Part shown: positions 54,087 through 63,942 of the stretch, one piece after another
How the letters are laid out: each line of letters opens with the position of its first letter
Position numbering within the stretch: the stretch's first letter is position 1
Source: Fluviicoccus keumensis
GTDB lineage: Bacteria; Pseudomonadota; Gammaproteobacteria; Pseudomonadales; Moraxellaceae
Reading direction: 5' to 3'
Assembly (NCBI RefSeq): GCF_004217445.1
Contig: NZ_SHKX01000001.1
Location: 21,410-85,409, forward strand
DNA length: 64,000 nt
Position numbers and translations under genes: made by a program
Notes under the pieces: model-generated
Seen by the model: the letters and a program-made list of their open reading frames with translations, nothing else
Told to the model about the DNA's origin: nothing
Databases searched by the model: none

Positions 54087-54865
54087 CAGCTTCGATGGTG
54101 ATGCCGGAGCAGGCGCGGATCGCGCAACGGTTTGGCGATGCCGCCCACGCCTATGATGCCGAGGCCCTGGCGCAGCGGCACTCCGCGGCAGCCTTGCTGA
54201 CCGGTATCCGGGCCAAGGGCCGGGCGCTGGATGTTGGCTGCGGCACCGGCTGGCTGGCAGGGCAGTTGGCGGCGCAGCCGGAGGTGACCGAGGTGCTGGC
54301 GCTGGATATTGCCCGTCCGATGCTGCAATCCGCCGTCCGGATGCATCCCTCCCTGCGTTGCATTCAGGCGGATGCCGCCGCCATGCCCGTCGCCTCCGGC
54401 AGCATCGATCTTCTGGTCAGTAATTTCGCCCTGCAATGGCTGTCTTCGCCGGACCGGTTTGCCTCGGAGCTATACCGTGTGTTGGCCGCACAGGGCTGTT
54501 TCCGGCTGGCAGTGCCGGTTGCCGGAACGCTGGGGGAACTCTCGGCGGCCTGGGAGCGGGTTGAGGAAAATCCCCCGATCAATCGTTTCCTGTCGTCCGG
54601 AGCCTGGGCTGAAACCTTGCTTCGTCACAACCTGAAAATCCAGACGCAGGCCGTGACGCCCCTGTTCCAGTATTATCCGACCGTCCGCGAGTTGCTGCGG
54701 GCCTTCAAACGCATCGGTGCGAATGAAACCCTGTCGCCGCGCCGGAGCGGCATGTGGGGCAAGGGAAAGTTGCAAGCGCTGGAGTCGGCCATGGAGCCCT
54801 ACCGGACACCGGCAGGACTGCCGCTGCGTTACGACGTTTTGCTCATTACGGGATACAAACCATGA
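54083..54865 (+). CDS. bioC: Malonyl-ACP O-methyltransferase
   Basis: About 260 residues from GTG 54083 (GTGA overlap with the bioH stop); ATG at 54095 is an alternative. SAM-binding motif ALDVGCGTGWLAGQL and SNFALQWL. It methylates malonyl-ACP to start pimeloyl synthesis. Overlaps bioD by 4 bases. Confidence 0.93.
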   Translation: MTASMVMPEQARIAQRFGDAAHAYDAEALAQRHSAAALLTGIRAKGRALDVGCGTGWLAGQLAAQPEVTEVLALDIARPMLQSAVRMHPSLRCIQADAAAMPVASGSIDLLVSNFALQWLSSPDRFASELYRVLAAQGCFRLAVPVAGTLGELSAAWERVEENPPINRFLSSGAWAETLLRHNLKIQTQAVTPLFQYYPTVRELLRAFKRIGANETLSPRRSGMWGKGKLQALESAMEPYRTPAGLPLRYDVLLITGYKP

Positions 54866-55539
54866 AAGCCTATTTTCTGACCGGAACCGATACCGGGATC
54901 GGCAAGACCACGGTTGCCTGCGCCTTGCTGGCGCGGGCGCGGAAGCAAGGGTTGTCCACGCTGGGGTTGAAACCCGTCGCCGCCGGTTGCGAGCAGACGC
55001 CCGACGGCCTGCGCAACAGCGATGCCCTGATGCTGCAGGCGGAGAGTACGGTCAAGGTGAGCTATCCGGAGGTGAATCCGGTGGCTCTGGAAGCGCCGTT
55101 GTCGCCGCATCTGGCTGCGAAGGCTGCGGGTCGACGCCTGACCATCACCCAGCTGACCGGTTTTGTCCGCGCCGGATTGTCGCACCGTCCCGATCTGGCG
55201 TTGGTCGAGGGGGCGGGCGGCTGGCGCGTACCGATCAGCGACCGCGAATTGCTGTCCGCCTTGCCCAAGGACCTGAGGATGCCGGTGGTGCTGGTGATAG
55301 GCTTGCGTCTGGGCTGCCTGAATCACGCCATCCTGACGGCCGAAGCGATCCTGAAGGATGGCTTGCGGCTGGCGGGTTGGGTTGGCAACCGTGTTGACCC
55401 CGACATGGCTGACCCCGAGGGCAACCTGGCGACCTTGCGCAATCTGCTGCCCGCGCCGTGTCTGGGGATTGTCCCTTATTTGCCGGACGGGTCACCGGAG
55501 GCGCTGGCGTCACACCTCGACATCGCCCCATTGCTGTAG
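54862..55539 (+). CDS. bioD: Dethiobiotin synthetase
   Basis: 225-residue ATP-dependent carboxylase closing the ureido ring of dethiobiotin. P-loop GTDTGIGKTTVA and VEGAGGWRVPI are seen. Last gene of the biotin operon. Confidence 0.96.
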   Translation: MKAYFLTGTDTGIGKTTVACALLARARKQGLSTLGLKPVAAGCEQTPDGLRNSDALMLQAESTVKVSYPEVNPVALEAPLSPHLAAKAAGRRLTITQLTGFVRAGLSHRPDLALVEGAGGWRVPISDRELLSALPKDLRMPVVLVIGLRLGCLNHAILTAEAILKDGLRLAGWVGNRVDPDMADPEGNLATLRNLLPAPCLGIVPYLPDGSPEALASHLDIAPLL

Positions 55540-55611
55540 ACCAAGGCAGGGGCTGTCCGCCCCCAAGATTCTTGCTATTATCCGGCGCGGAATCCCAAGG
55601 ATACTTCCGTC

Positions 55612-57021
55612 ATGTCCCATCGGCCGCTTGGCCTTTTCCTGCGTTCCTTCGCCGACAACATTCTGGCCGCCCTGTGTATGCTGGTCGGTCTCCGTCGCGC
55701 GTTCAGTCATCTGCATCCCGCACCGATCCAGTTCCTGTGTTTCCTTGCGGGCAGCCTGCTCACCAGCCTCACCTTCGACATGGTCAGCGAGGGGTTTCCC
55801 GGCGCCCCGGATCCGGTGGGCTTTGCCGTATTCCTGCTGCCGCCGTTTTTCTGGCTGATCTTCGGGGTGTTCCTGGCGCAGCGCTATGGCGTTTGGCGAT
55901 TGGTGCTGGGGCCGGCGATCCTGTGGCTGGCCGCCGATATCATTGTCGGCCTGATCCAGTCCGGTATCCAGTGGGCGGGTCAGGAAGAGTGGCTGCCGGT
56001 CTGGCTGGGCGACTGGGTTCCTGACATTTATCTGGGGCTGTTCGCCTGGCCGACAGTCAGCCTGATCGTGGTCTTTGGTCGCCAGCTGGCCTGGACCTGG
56101 TGGTTGCGGATCATTGTCATGGCTGCAGCCCTGACGTTCCTCTATGGCTGGTCCTATCTGTTCTCCGATCAGCGGCTGTGGTACGCGGAAACCGAGGTCG
56201 GCGATGCGCCGCCGCCCCGCATCACCGAGGAAGCCGCTTTTTACATGCAGCCCTTGCTGCTCAATCGTGCGTTGGCGCGAGTGGAGCCGGGGACGCCGGG
56301 GAAAGTGGACTGGTATTTCCTGGGGATCGGCGGGGCCGCCTATCAGAACGTATTTCGTCGTGAAACGGAGTCGGTGCAGAGTCTGTTCGATACCCGGTTT
56401 GATACCCAGGGGCATTCCCTGGTGCTGATCAATGACGATGACACCGCGTTGACCCAGCCGATCGCCACGCGCACCAGCATCGCCCGCGCCCTGGAAACGC
56501 TGGGCAAGCGCATGAACCCGGACGAGGATGTCCTGTTCCTGTTCATGACCTCGCATGGTTCGCGTGACGGGTTGTTCGAGCTCAGTCACCAACCCTTGCA
56601 GCTGCAGGGTATTACCCCTGTCTGGCTGAGGACGGCGCTTGACAAGGCGGGCATCCGCTGGCGGGTGATTGTGTTGTCATCCTGCTATTCGGGCGCGTTC
56701 ATTCCGGCGCTGAAAACCCCCGGTTCCTTGGTGATTACGGCCGCCGCCGCTGACAAGACCTCTTTCGGTTGCTCCGATGACGCGGACTTTACGTATTTCG
56801 GCCGGGCCTTCTTCGATGAGTCGCTGCGTCAGGATCACTCGCTGCTGGAAGCTTTCGCCTCTGCAAAAAAATCGATTTCCCAGCGCGAAAAGGAGGAGGG
56901 CTTCCAGCCTTCGGAGCCGCAGATATCATTGGGAGGGGAAATGGCCAAGGTCTTGCCGGTGCTGGAGAAGAGTCTTTTTCCAGTCGTGGATACGACTGCT
57001 GGCGAGGCGGACGCGCCCTGA
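55612..57021 (+). CDS. Membrane-anchored C13-family (caspase-like) cysteine peptidase
   Basis: 469 residues. Four or five N-terminal helices (to about residue 180), then a C13-type domain with the His motif TSHGSRDG and the Cys motif LSSCYSGAF, the caspase-fold dyad. Relatives are bacterial membrane legumain/caspase-like proteins of mostly unknown role. It lies 72 bases after bioD and could be transcribed with it. Domain topology places the peptidase in the periplasm or cytoplasm depending on helix count. Confidence 0.82.
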   Translation: MSHRPLGLFLRSFADNILAALCMLVGLRRAFSHLHPAPIQFLCFLAGSLLTSLTFDMVSEGFPGAPDPVGFAVFLLPPFFWLIFGVFLAQRYGVWRLVLGPAILWLAADIIVGLIQSGIQWAGQEEWLPVWLGDWVPDIYLGLFAWPTVSLIVVFGRQLAWTWWLRIIVMAAALTFLYGWSYLFSDQRLWYAETEVGDAPPPRITEEAAFYMQPLLLNRALARVEPGTPGKVDWYFLGIGGAAYQNVFRRETESVQSLFDTRFDTQGHSLVLINDDDTALTQPIATRTSIARALETLGKRMNPDEDVLFLFMTSHGSRDGLFELSHQPLQLQGITPVWLRTALDKAGIRWRVIVLSSCYSGAFIPALKTPGSLVITAAAADKTSFGCSDDADFTYFGRAFFDESLRQDHSLLEAFASAKKSISQREKEEGFQPSEPQISLGGEMAKVLPVLEKSLFPVVDTTAGEADAP

Positions 57022-57057
57022 TCCGGATACAGGACGCGCCCGCGCTGCCAGCGGGCA

Positions 57058-57531
57058 TTACATGCAGTATTCCTTGATGTGTTTCTGCGTTTCTTCCATG
57101 CGTTTCTTTTTGTCTTCCTCGGTCATCGTCTTCACGCCGCCCTTGCCGTCATCCATGCTGACATTGGCTTTCTGCAATGTCTCCATGTCCTGTTTCCAGA
57201 TAGGGCAGTTGGGTTTGTTCAGGGCCTTTTCCTTTTCTTTGGCAGACAGTGTGGTCTTGCTGTCGCTAGCCTTCTTGTCGGAATCATCGCGGTTTTTGGC
57301 CTGATCCTGACGCTTCTTTTCCAGATCGGCGATGGCCTGTTCGCTATCCACCGGGATACGGGTACGGACATTGACGGTCTGGACGGTCGAGGGCTTGCCA
57401 TTGGCTTCGGGAGGGCTTTGGGAATAATGCGTAATACCCTTGTCATCCACCCACTTGTAGAAGTTTTCGCCGGCGAAGGCGCTCAGCGAGAGCATGCCGA
57501 ATAAGGTTATTGTTATGAGTTGCTTGTTCAT
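57058..57531 (-). CDS. Secreted DUF4124 domain protein
   Basis: 157 residues. Signal peptide (MNKQLITITLFGMLSLSAFA), DUF4124 segment (NFYKWVDDKGITHYSQSPPEA) and a highly charged Lys/Glu/Asp-rich coiled tail. Periplasmic, function unknown; unlike the gene at 12 kb it has no glutaredoxin domain. Converges with the C13 peptidase gene. Confidence 0.75.
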   Translation of the reverse strand: MNKQLITITLFGMLSLSAFAGENFYKWVDDKGITHYSQSPPEANGKPSTVQTVNVRTRIPVDSEQAIADLEKKRQDQAKNRDDSDKKASDSKTTLSAKEKEKALNKPNCPIWKQDMETLQKANVSMDDGKGGVKTMTEEDKKKRMEETQKHIKEYCM

Positions 57532-57646
57532 CGTTGAATGGCTCCAGCCATAATATGAGACGGCTTATGGCAACGAATATAGCCTCTTTGCGTGAAGTTG
57601 ATAAGGCATGCGGCGTGTAAGAAAGTGTATTCCGCTGTCTGGTTCC

Positions 57647-57679
57647 AAAAAAAAGCCGCCATGACTTGACACGGGCGGC
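57647..57679 (-). terminator. Leftward terminator-like hairpin in ilvB upstream region
   Basis: GGCGGC and GCCGCC arms, 13-base loop, then eight T on the minus strand. No annotated minus-strand gene lies to its right, so it may end an unannotated transcript; see findings. It overlaps the predicted ilvB -35. Confidence 0.5.
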
Positions 57680-57694
57680 CTAAGTCTAAAAAAT
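57666..57694 (+). promoter_or_regulatory. Putative ilvBHC promoter
   Basis: TTGACA (57666-57671), 17-bp spacer, AAAAAT (57689-57694). This leaves about 230 bases of leader before ilvB. Confidence 0.5.
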
Positions 57695-57699
57695 GTTAC

Positions 57700-57931
57700 C
57701 CTTTTTAGTGGACGGGTTGTTGTGCCGCAAGTCACCCTCTTGCGCCACCCAACCGAGGCGATGCCGGTCCGGACCCGCTGAACGCGGGCCGGAAGAAACG
57801 ACTTGTCAGACAGTAGCGGCCTACCCGGCCCGAGGTCGCAGCGCACCCAACCGGTGCCGGCAACGAGTCAGGCGGAGCCCCTCTGATCCAGTCGACAGGC
57901 AGCCAGGCTGCCATCTGCAAGGGTGATACTC
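57700..57931 (+). promoter_or_regulatory. Structured leader of ilvBHC
   Basis: About 230 GC-rich bases with a strong hairpin (57769-57792) and other paired segments. A 19-codon GTG-started frame (57722) contains Val-Thr-Leu-Leu but is not a classic Ile/Val/Leu-rich leader peptide. No T-box is seen. Attenuation or another RNA element is inferred. Confidence 0.5.
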
Positions 57932-59656
57932 GTGGAACTTTTATCTGGTGGTGATATGCTCATCCGCGCCCTCGCCGACGAGGGGGTGGAATATCTGTTC
58001 GGCTACCCCGGCGGCGCGGTGCTGCACATTTACGACGCGGTCTTCCGGCAAGACAAGGTCAAGCACATTCTGGTCCGCCATGAACAGGCGGCCGGCCACA
58101 TGGCCGACGGTTATTCCCGCGCCACCGGCAAGACCGGCGTGGTGCTGGTGACTTCCGGCCCCGGCGCAACCAATACCGTCACGGCCATCGCAACAGCCTA
58201 CATGGACTCGATCCCGATGGTCGTCATTTCGGGCCAGGTGCCGTCGCACCTGATCGGTGAAGACGCCTTCCAGGAAACCGACATGGTCGGCATTTCCCGC
58301 CCGATCGTGAAGCACAGCTTCCAGGTCCGCAAGGCTTCCGACATTCCGGGCATGGTGAAGAAGGCGTTCTACATCGCCGCTTCCGGTCGTCCCGGTCCGG
58401 TAGTCATCGATATTCCCAAGGATTGCACCAACCCCAACGACAAGTTCCCGTACGAGTATCCTGAAAAGGTCAAGATGCGTTCGTACAATCCGCCCGGACG
58501 CGGTCATGCCGGCCAGATCCGCAAGGCGATCGATGAGCTCGTCCAGGCCAAGCGTCCCGTCATCTATACCGGTGGCGGCGTGGTGCAGGGCAATGCCTCG
58601 CACCTGCTCACCGAACTGGCGCACCTGCTGAACTATCCGGTCACCAACACCCTGATGGGCCTCGGCGCATTCCCCGGCACCGATCCGCAGTTCATCGGCA
58701 TGTTGGGCATGCATGGCACCTACGAAGCCAACATGGCCATGCACCATTCCGACCTGATCCTGGCTATCGGCGCGCGCTTTGACGACCGCGTAACCAACAA
58801 CCCGAAGAAGTTCTGCACCGGCGCCAAGGTCATCCATATCGACATCGATCCGGCCGCGATCTCCAAGACCGTGTCGGCGCACATTCCCATTGTCGGCGCG
58901 GTCGAGCCGGTGCTGACGGAAATGTTGTCACAGCTCAAGCAGCTGGGCGTCAGCAAGCCCAATCCCGACGCCATGGCCCAGTGGTGGAACCAGATCAACC
59001 AGTGGCGCGCCCATCACGGCCTGCGTTACGAGCCCGCCAAGCCGGGCGAGATGAAACCGCAGGAAGTGGTCGAGATGCTGTACAAGGTGACCGACGGCAA
59101 GGCCATCATCACCTCCGACGTTGGCCAGCACCAGATGTTCGCCGCGTTGTACTACAAGTACGACCGTCCGCGTCAGTGGATCAATTCCGGCGGTCTCGGC
59201 ACCATGGGCTTCGGCCTGCCGTCCGCGATGGGCGTCAAGATGGCCTTCCCGGAAGAAACCGTGGTCTGCATCACCGGCGAAGCCTCCATCCAGATGAACA
59301 TCCAGGAGCTGTCCACCTGCCTGCAATACGGCCTGCCGGTCAAGATCCTCAACCTGAACAACCGCGCCCTCGGCATGGTGAAGCAGTGGCAGGACATGCA
59401 GTATGAAGGTCGTCACTCCAACTCCTACATGGAGTCGTTGCCGGACTTCGTCAAGCTGGTGGAAGCTTATGGCCACGTCGGCATGAAGATCACCGACCCC
59501 GCCCAACTGGAAAGCAAGATGCGTGAAGCCATGGCGATGAAGGATCGCCTGGTGTTCCTGGATGTCTATGTGGACCAGTTCGAGCATGTGTACCCGATGC
59601 AGATCCAGGGTAACTCCATGCGTGACATGTGGCTGTCGAAAACGGAGCGTACCTGA
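57932..59656 (+). CDS. ilvB: Acetolactate synthase, catalytic subunit
   Basis: 574 residues from GTG 57932 (AAGGGTGA upstream; GTG 57923 is also possible). TPP enzyme joining two pyruvates, or pyruvate and 2-oxobutyrate, for Val/Leu/Ile. GYPGGAVLHIYD and the cofactor loop CITGEASIQMNIQEL are present; the usual GDG reads GEA. It forms a complex with IlvH 2 bases downstream. Confidence 0.96.
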   Translation: MELLSGGDMLIRALADEGVEYLFGYPGGAVLHIYDAVFRQDKVKHILVRHEQAAGHMADGYSRATGKTGVVLVTSGPGATNTVTAIATAYMDSIPMVVISGQVPSHLIGEDAFQETDMVGISRPIVKHSFQVRKASDIPGMVKKAFYIAASGRPGPVVIDIPKDCTNPNDKFPYEYPEKVKMRSYNPPGRGHAGQIRKAIDELVQAKRPVIYTGGGVVQGNASHLLTELAHLLNYPVTNTLMGLGAFPGTDPQFIGMLGMHGTYEANMAMHHSDLILAIGARFDDRVTNNPKKFCTGAKVIHIDIDPAAISKTVSAHIPIVGAVEPVLTEMLSQLKQLGVSKPNPDAMAQWWNQINQWRAHHGLRYEPAKPGEMKPQEVVEMLYKVTDGKAIITSDVGQHQMFAALYYKYDRPRQWINSGGLGTMGFGLPSAMGVKMAFPEETVVCITGEASIQMNIQELSTCLQYGLPVKILNLNNRALGMVKQWQDMQYEGRHSNSYMESLPDFVKLVEAYGHVGMKITDPAQLESKMREAMAMKDRLVFLDVYVDQFEHVYPMQIQGNSMRDMWLSKTERT

Positions 59657-59658
59657 TC

Positions 59659-60150
59659 ATGCGTCGTATCATTTCTGTCCTGATGGAAAACGAGCCGGGC
59701 GCGCTGTCGCGCCTGGTCGGCCTGTTCTCCCAACGCGGCTACAACATTGAAACGCTGACCGTCGCCCCGACCGACGATCCCACCCTGTCCCGCCTGACGC
59801 TCACCACCAATGGCGACGAACAGAAGATCGAGCAGGTCACCAAGCAACTGAACAAGCTGGTGGAAGTGGTCAAGGTCGTCGACCTCAGTGAAGGCGCGCA
59901 CATCGAGCGCGAGCTGATGCTGATCAAGGTCAAGGCGACCGGCGCCATCCGCGCCGAGATCAAGCGCACGGCGGATATCTTCCGCGGCCAGATCGTCGAC
60001 GTCACGCCCACCACCTACACGCTGCAGCTGGCCGGCACCTCCGACAAGCTGGATGCCTTCATCCAGGCGCTGTCGGAAACGACGGTGCTGGAAGTTGTGC
60101 GCAGCGGTGTCTCGGGCATCGCCCGCGGCGAAAAGGTTCTGAGTATTTAA
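59659..60150 (+). CDS. ilvH: Acetolactate synthase, regulatory subunit
   Basis: 163 residues with an ACT domain (ISVLMENEPGALSRLVGLFS). It binds valine and feedback-inhibits IlvB. Starts 2 bases after ilvB. Confidence 0.96.
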   Translation: MRRIISVLMENEPGALSRLVGLFSQRGYNIETLTVAPTDDPTLSRLTLTTNGDEQKIEQVTKQLNKLVEVVKVVDLSEGAHIERELMLIKVKATGAIRAEIKRTADIFRGQIVDVTPTTYTLQLAGTSDKLDAFIQALSETTVLEVVRSGVSGIARGEKVLSI

Positions 60151-60227
60151 CGCTAACCATGCCCTTCCCGGACGGGGAGGGCCAGGCTCGGGGCGATCCC
60201 CGGTCCCCCCAACCAAGAGGAACTCTC

Positions 60228-61244
<1,017 letters not shown>

Positions 61245-61263
61245 TCTGTCAGGCTTGTTCGGG

Positions 61264-61291
61264 AAAAGGGCGCACCGGTTGCGCCCTTTTT
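61264..61291. terminator. ilvC terminator
   Basis: AAAAGGGCGCA / TGCGCCCTTTT stem with a 5-base loop and a T run, 20 bases after ilvC. Confidence 0.9.
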
Positions 61292-61404
61292 CATTTTTTC
61301 ACTGAAACAAAATCCCGATAACACGCATCCAATCAACAAAGCCGTAGCATCCGGCGGATGGCGTGATTATCATCGGGGTTTTCCAGCGGACAGGTGCTTC
61401 GCAC

Positions 61405-62202
61405 ATGCAAAAACCTACTGATGATCAGGATGACTACGAAGGCATCACCTTCGAGGTAGAAGAAGAGGAAGAGGACGGGGCCGGGCGAAAGGTGCGTAAC
61501 AAGGGGATTTACCTGTTACCCAACCTGTTTACCACGGCAGCCCTTTTTTCCGGCTTCTACGCCATCATCGCCGCCATGAAGGGCCAGTTCGAACCGGCCG
61601 CCAAGGCCATATTCATGGCGGCGGTTTTTGACGGTATGGATGGCCGTGTAGCGCGGATGACCAATACCCAAAGCGCTTTTGGGGAGCAATATGATTCGTT
61701 GTCCGACCTGGTCTCGTTCGGCGTTGCACCGGCTTTGCTGGCTTATAGCTGGAGCCTGAATCATCTTGGCAAGTTTGGCTGGATTTGCGCCTTTATCTAC
61801 CTGACATCGGCAGCATTCCGGCTCGCACGGTTCAATGTACAGATCGGCAGCGTCGACAAGCGTTATTTCATCGGCCTTGCCAGCCCGTTGTCGGCGGCTT
61901 TGGTTGCCAGCATGGTCTGGGCCTCGGTGGATAACCATATCCCGGGCCTTGACGGCGATTACGCCATCCTGCCGGCCATCATGACGGTTCTGGCCGGCTT
62001 TTTGATGGTCAGTAATTTCCGCTACTACAGCTTCAAGCAGCTGGATCGTAGCCGGGTGCCGTTCGCGGTGATGCTGCCGGTCGTGCTTGTCATTGGAATT
62101 GTCGCCAATGACCTGCCGATCGGATTGCTGGCCGTATCGATTGTTTATGCCGCTTCAGCGCCGGTTACCGCGCTGTGGAACAAATTACGTCCCGCCGCCT
62201 GA
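61405..62202 (+). CDS. pssA: CDP-diacylglycerol-serine O-phosphatidyltransferase
   Basis: 265-residue inner-membrane enzyme of phosphatidylserine synthesis (type II PssA). Acidic N-terminus, then helices with the CDP-alcohol transferase motif DGMDGRVARMTN...GEQYDSLSDLVS. ATG 61405 chosen; GTG 61363 upstream is possible. It follows ilvBHC as in many betaproteobacteria. Confidence 0.94.
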   Translation: MQKPTDDQDDYEGITFEVEEEEEDGAGRKVRNKGIYLLPNLFTTAALFSGFYAIIAAMKGQFEPAAKAIFMAAVFDGMDGRVARMTNTQSAFGEQYDSLSDLVSFGVAPALLAYSWSLNHLGKFGWICAFIYLTSAAFRLARFNVQIGSVDKRYFIGLASPLSAALVASMVWASVDNHIPGLDGDYAILPAIMTVLAGFLMVSNFRYYSFKQLDRSRVPFAVMLPVVLVIGIVANDLPIGLLAVSIVYAASAPVTALWNKLRPAA

Positions 62203-62236
62203 TCCCCACGGGTTGGGCGCGGCGCAGGAGATCGCC

Positions 62237-63241
62237 ATGCCCAACCGCTCCCTGACCGGCTCCCCGGTCGCATCTGATGACATCACGCCCGAATCGGTAT
62301 TCCTCAAACGTCGCGACCTGCTTGCCGGGTTGGGGTATCTGGGGATGGCCGCCTTGCTGCCTGCTCAGGCGAACGCTGCCGGCCCCGCCTATGTGGCGCA
62401 AGCTGATCGCGCCAACGCACCGGCTTGGCTTCGGCAAAAAATAGCCGGTCGAAAAGGGGGGGCGAATACGACCGGCGAATCCTTGACGCCCTATGACAGT
62501 GTCAGCACCTATAACAATTTCTACGAGTTCGGGCTCGACAAGGAAGATCCTGCCGAACGGTCTGCGGATTTCCGCCCGGATCCATGGCGGGTTACGGTGG
62601 ACGGCTTGTGCAACAAGCCCGGCAGCTACACGCTGGAAGACATCCTGAAGCCTCACACGCTTGAAGATCGCATATATCGCTTCCGTTGCGTGGAAGCCTG
62701 GTCAATGGTTGTGCCATGGTTGGGATTCCCCTTAGGGGATTTGTTGAGCCGTTTCGATCCCAAGGCAGAGGCCAAGTATGTAGAGTTCACGACGCTGGAG
62801 GATTCGGCGCAGTTTCCAAACCAGAAAAGCCGCGCACTGGACTGGCCTTACGTGGAAGGCTTGCGTCTTGATGAGGCGCTGCATCCGCTGACGATCATGG
62901 CTGTCGGAGTTTATGGTCGCAGCTTGCCGCCGCAAAACGGAGCGCCATTGCGGTTGATTGTTCCCTGGAAATATGGATTCAAGAGCATCAAATCCATCGT
63001 GAGAGTTCGCTTTACCGCCACCCAGCCACGCACCACCTGGGCAATGATGGCTCCCAATGAATATGGGTTCTACGCCAACGTCAATCCGGCGGTGGATCAT
63101 CCTCGTTGGTCACAAGCCCGAGAGCGACGTTTGCCTGCTTCATTGTTCAATCCCAACTGGCGGCCGACCTTGCCGTTTAACGGCTATGCGCGTGAGGTGG
63201 CCGGACTGTATTCCGGCATGGATCTCAGGAGGTTTTTCTAA
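62237..63241 (+). CDS. msrP: Periplasmic methionine sulfoxide reductase, Mo catalytic subunit
   Basis: 334 residues with a Tat signal (FLKRRDLLAGLGYLG, twin Arg) and a molybdopterin fold with the Mo-ligand Cys in YRFRCVEAWSMVVPW. It repairs oxidised Met in periplasmic proteins, with MsrQ supplying electrons. AGGAG upstream. Immediately followed by msrQ. Confidence 0.95.
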   Translation: MPNRSLTGSPVASDDITPESVFLKRRDLLAGLGYLGMAALLPAQANAAGPAYVAQADRANAPAWLRQKIAGRKGGANTTGESLTPYDSVSTYNNFYEFGLDKEDPAERSADFRPDPWRVTVDGLCNKPGSYTLEDILKPHTLEDRIYRFRCVEAWSMVVPWLGFPLGDLLSRFDPKAEAKYVEFTTLEDSAQFPNQKSRALDWPYVEGLRLDEALHPLTIMAVGVYGRSLPPQNGAPLRLIVPWKYGFKSIKSIVRVRFTATQPRTTWAMMAPNEYGFYANVNPAVDHPRWSQARERRLPASLFNPNWRPTLPFNGYAREVAGLYSGMDLRRFF

Positions 63242-63242
63242 A

Positions 63243-63854
63243 ATGCGGGCCGGTTCATGGCAGAAATTCGTCAGTCTGCTGGTTTGGACGGGCCTGTCTT
63301 TGCCGTTGCTGATCATGATCGGCCAGGCGATTACCGGGCATTTGGGGCCGGATCCTGCCAAGGCGCTGGTGGATAGCAGCGGGCTCTGGACCATTCGCCT
63401 GCTTTGGTTGACGCTGGCTATGACGCCGCTGCGGATTATTACCGGTATGAACGGGTGGGTCCGCTATCGTCGCAGGTTGGGCCTTGGCGCGCTCTTTTAC
63501 GCATGCATTCATTTGTCCTGCTACGCGGTGTTTTTCCTGGAAGGAGAGTGGGTGGCCCTTGTCCGGGAGATAGTCAAGCGGCCCTATATCGTTGTCGGCT
63601 TCATGGCCTGGCTTTTGCTGTTGCCGCTCGGCCTAACCTCGACTCGCCAATGGCAAAGAAAACTCGGTCATAACTGGCTGCGTTTGCATAAAGCGGTATA
63701 TCTGATTGCATTTCTGGCGTTAATACATTTCATCTGGCTGAAAAAACTGGGTATCTGGGCAGTTTGGCCCTATGCGCTATTATTATTGGTCATGATGGCG
63801 TTACGTACACCGGTTATTAAACGAGCGATTCAATCCGCGCGGATTAATAAATAA
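63243..63854 (+). CDS. msrQ: MsrQ heme-binding membrane subunit
   Basis: 203 residues, six helices, heme-b ligands likely in ACIHLSCYAVFF and HNWLRLHKAVYLIAFLALIHF. Ferric-reductase-like domain. AGGAGG lies 10 bases upstream, inside the msrP end. It passes electrons from the quinone or flavin pool to MsrP. Confidence 0.94.
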   Translation: MRAGSWQKFVSLLVWTGLSLPLLIMIGQAITGHLGPDPAKALVDSSGLWTIRLLWLTLAMTPLRIITGMNGWVRYRRRLGLGALFYACIHLSCYAVFFLEGEWVALVREIVKRPYIVVGFMAWLLLLPLGLTSTRQWQRKLGHNWLRLHKAVYLIAFLALIHFIWLKKLGIWAVWPYALLLLVMMALRTPVIKRAIQSARINK

Positions 63855-63914
63855 GCGCAATATGGTGTTTTTGGATGAAATCCGGTCACTCGGTGTGAAT
63901 CTCCCTGAAATGCG

Positions 63915-63942
63915 TTGACAGGATATTCTGGGGGCCTATAAT
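63915..63942 (+). promoter_or_regulatory. Very strong sigma-70 promoter at right edge, probably stable-RNA operon
   Basis: Consensus TTGACA, 16-bp spacer, consensus TATAAT, and a GCGCCCC discriminator just after it. Such GC-rich discriminators mark stringently controlled rRNA and tRNA promoters. Downstream 50 bases hold no ORF. Confidence 0.7.

Noticed and set aside
57700..57931. T-box riboswitch upstream of ilvB
   Set aside because: No T-box sequence, and the phylum (betaproteobacteria) does not use T-boxes as a rule.
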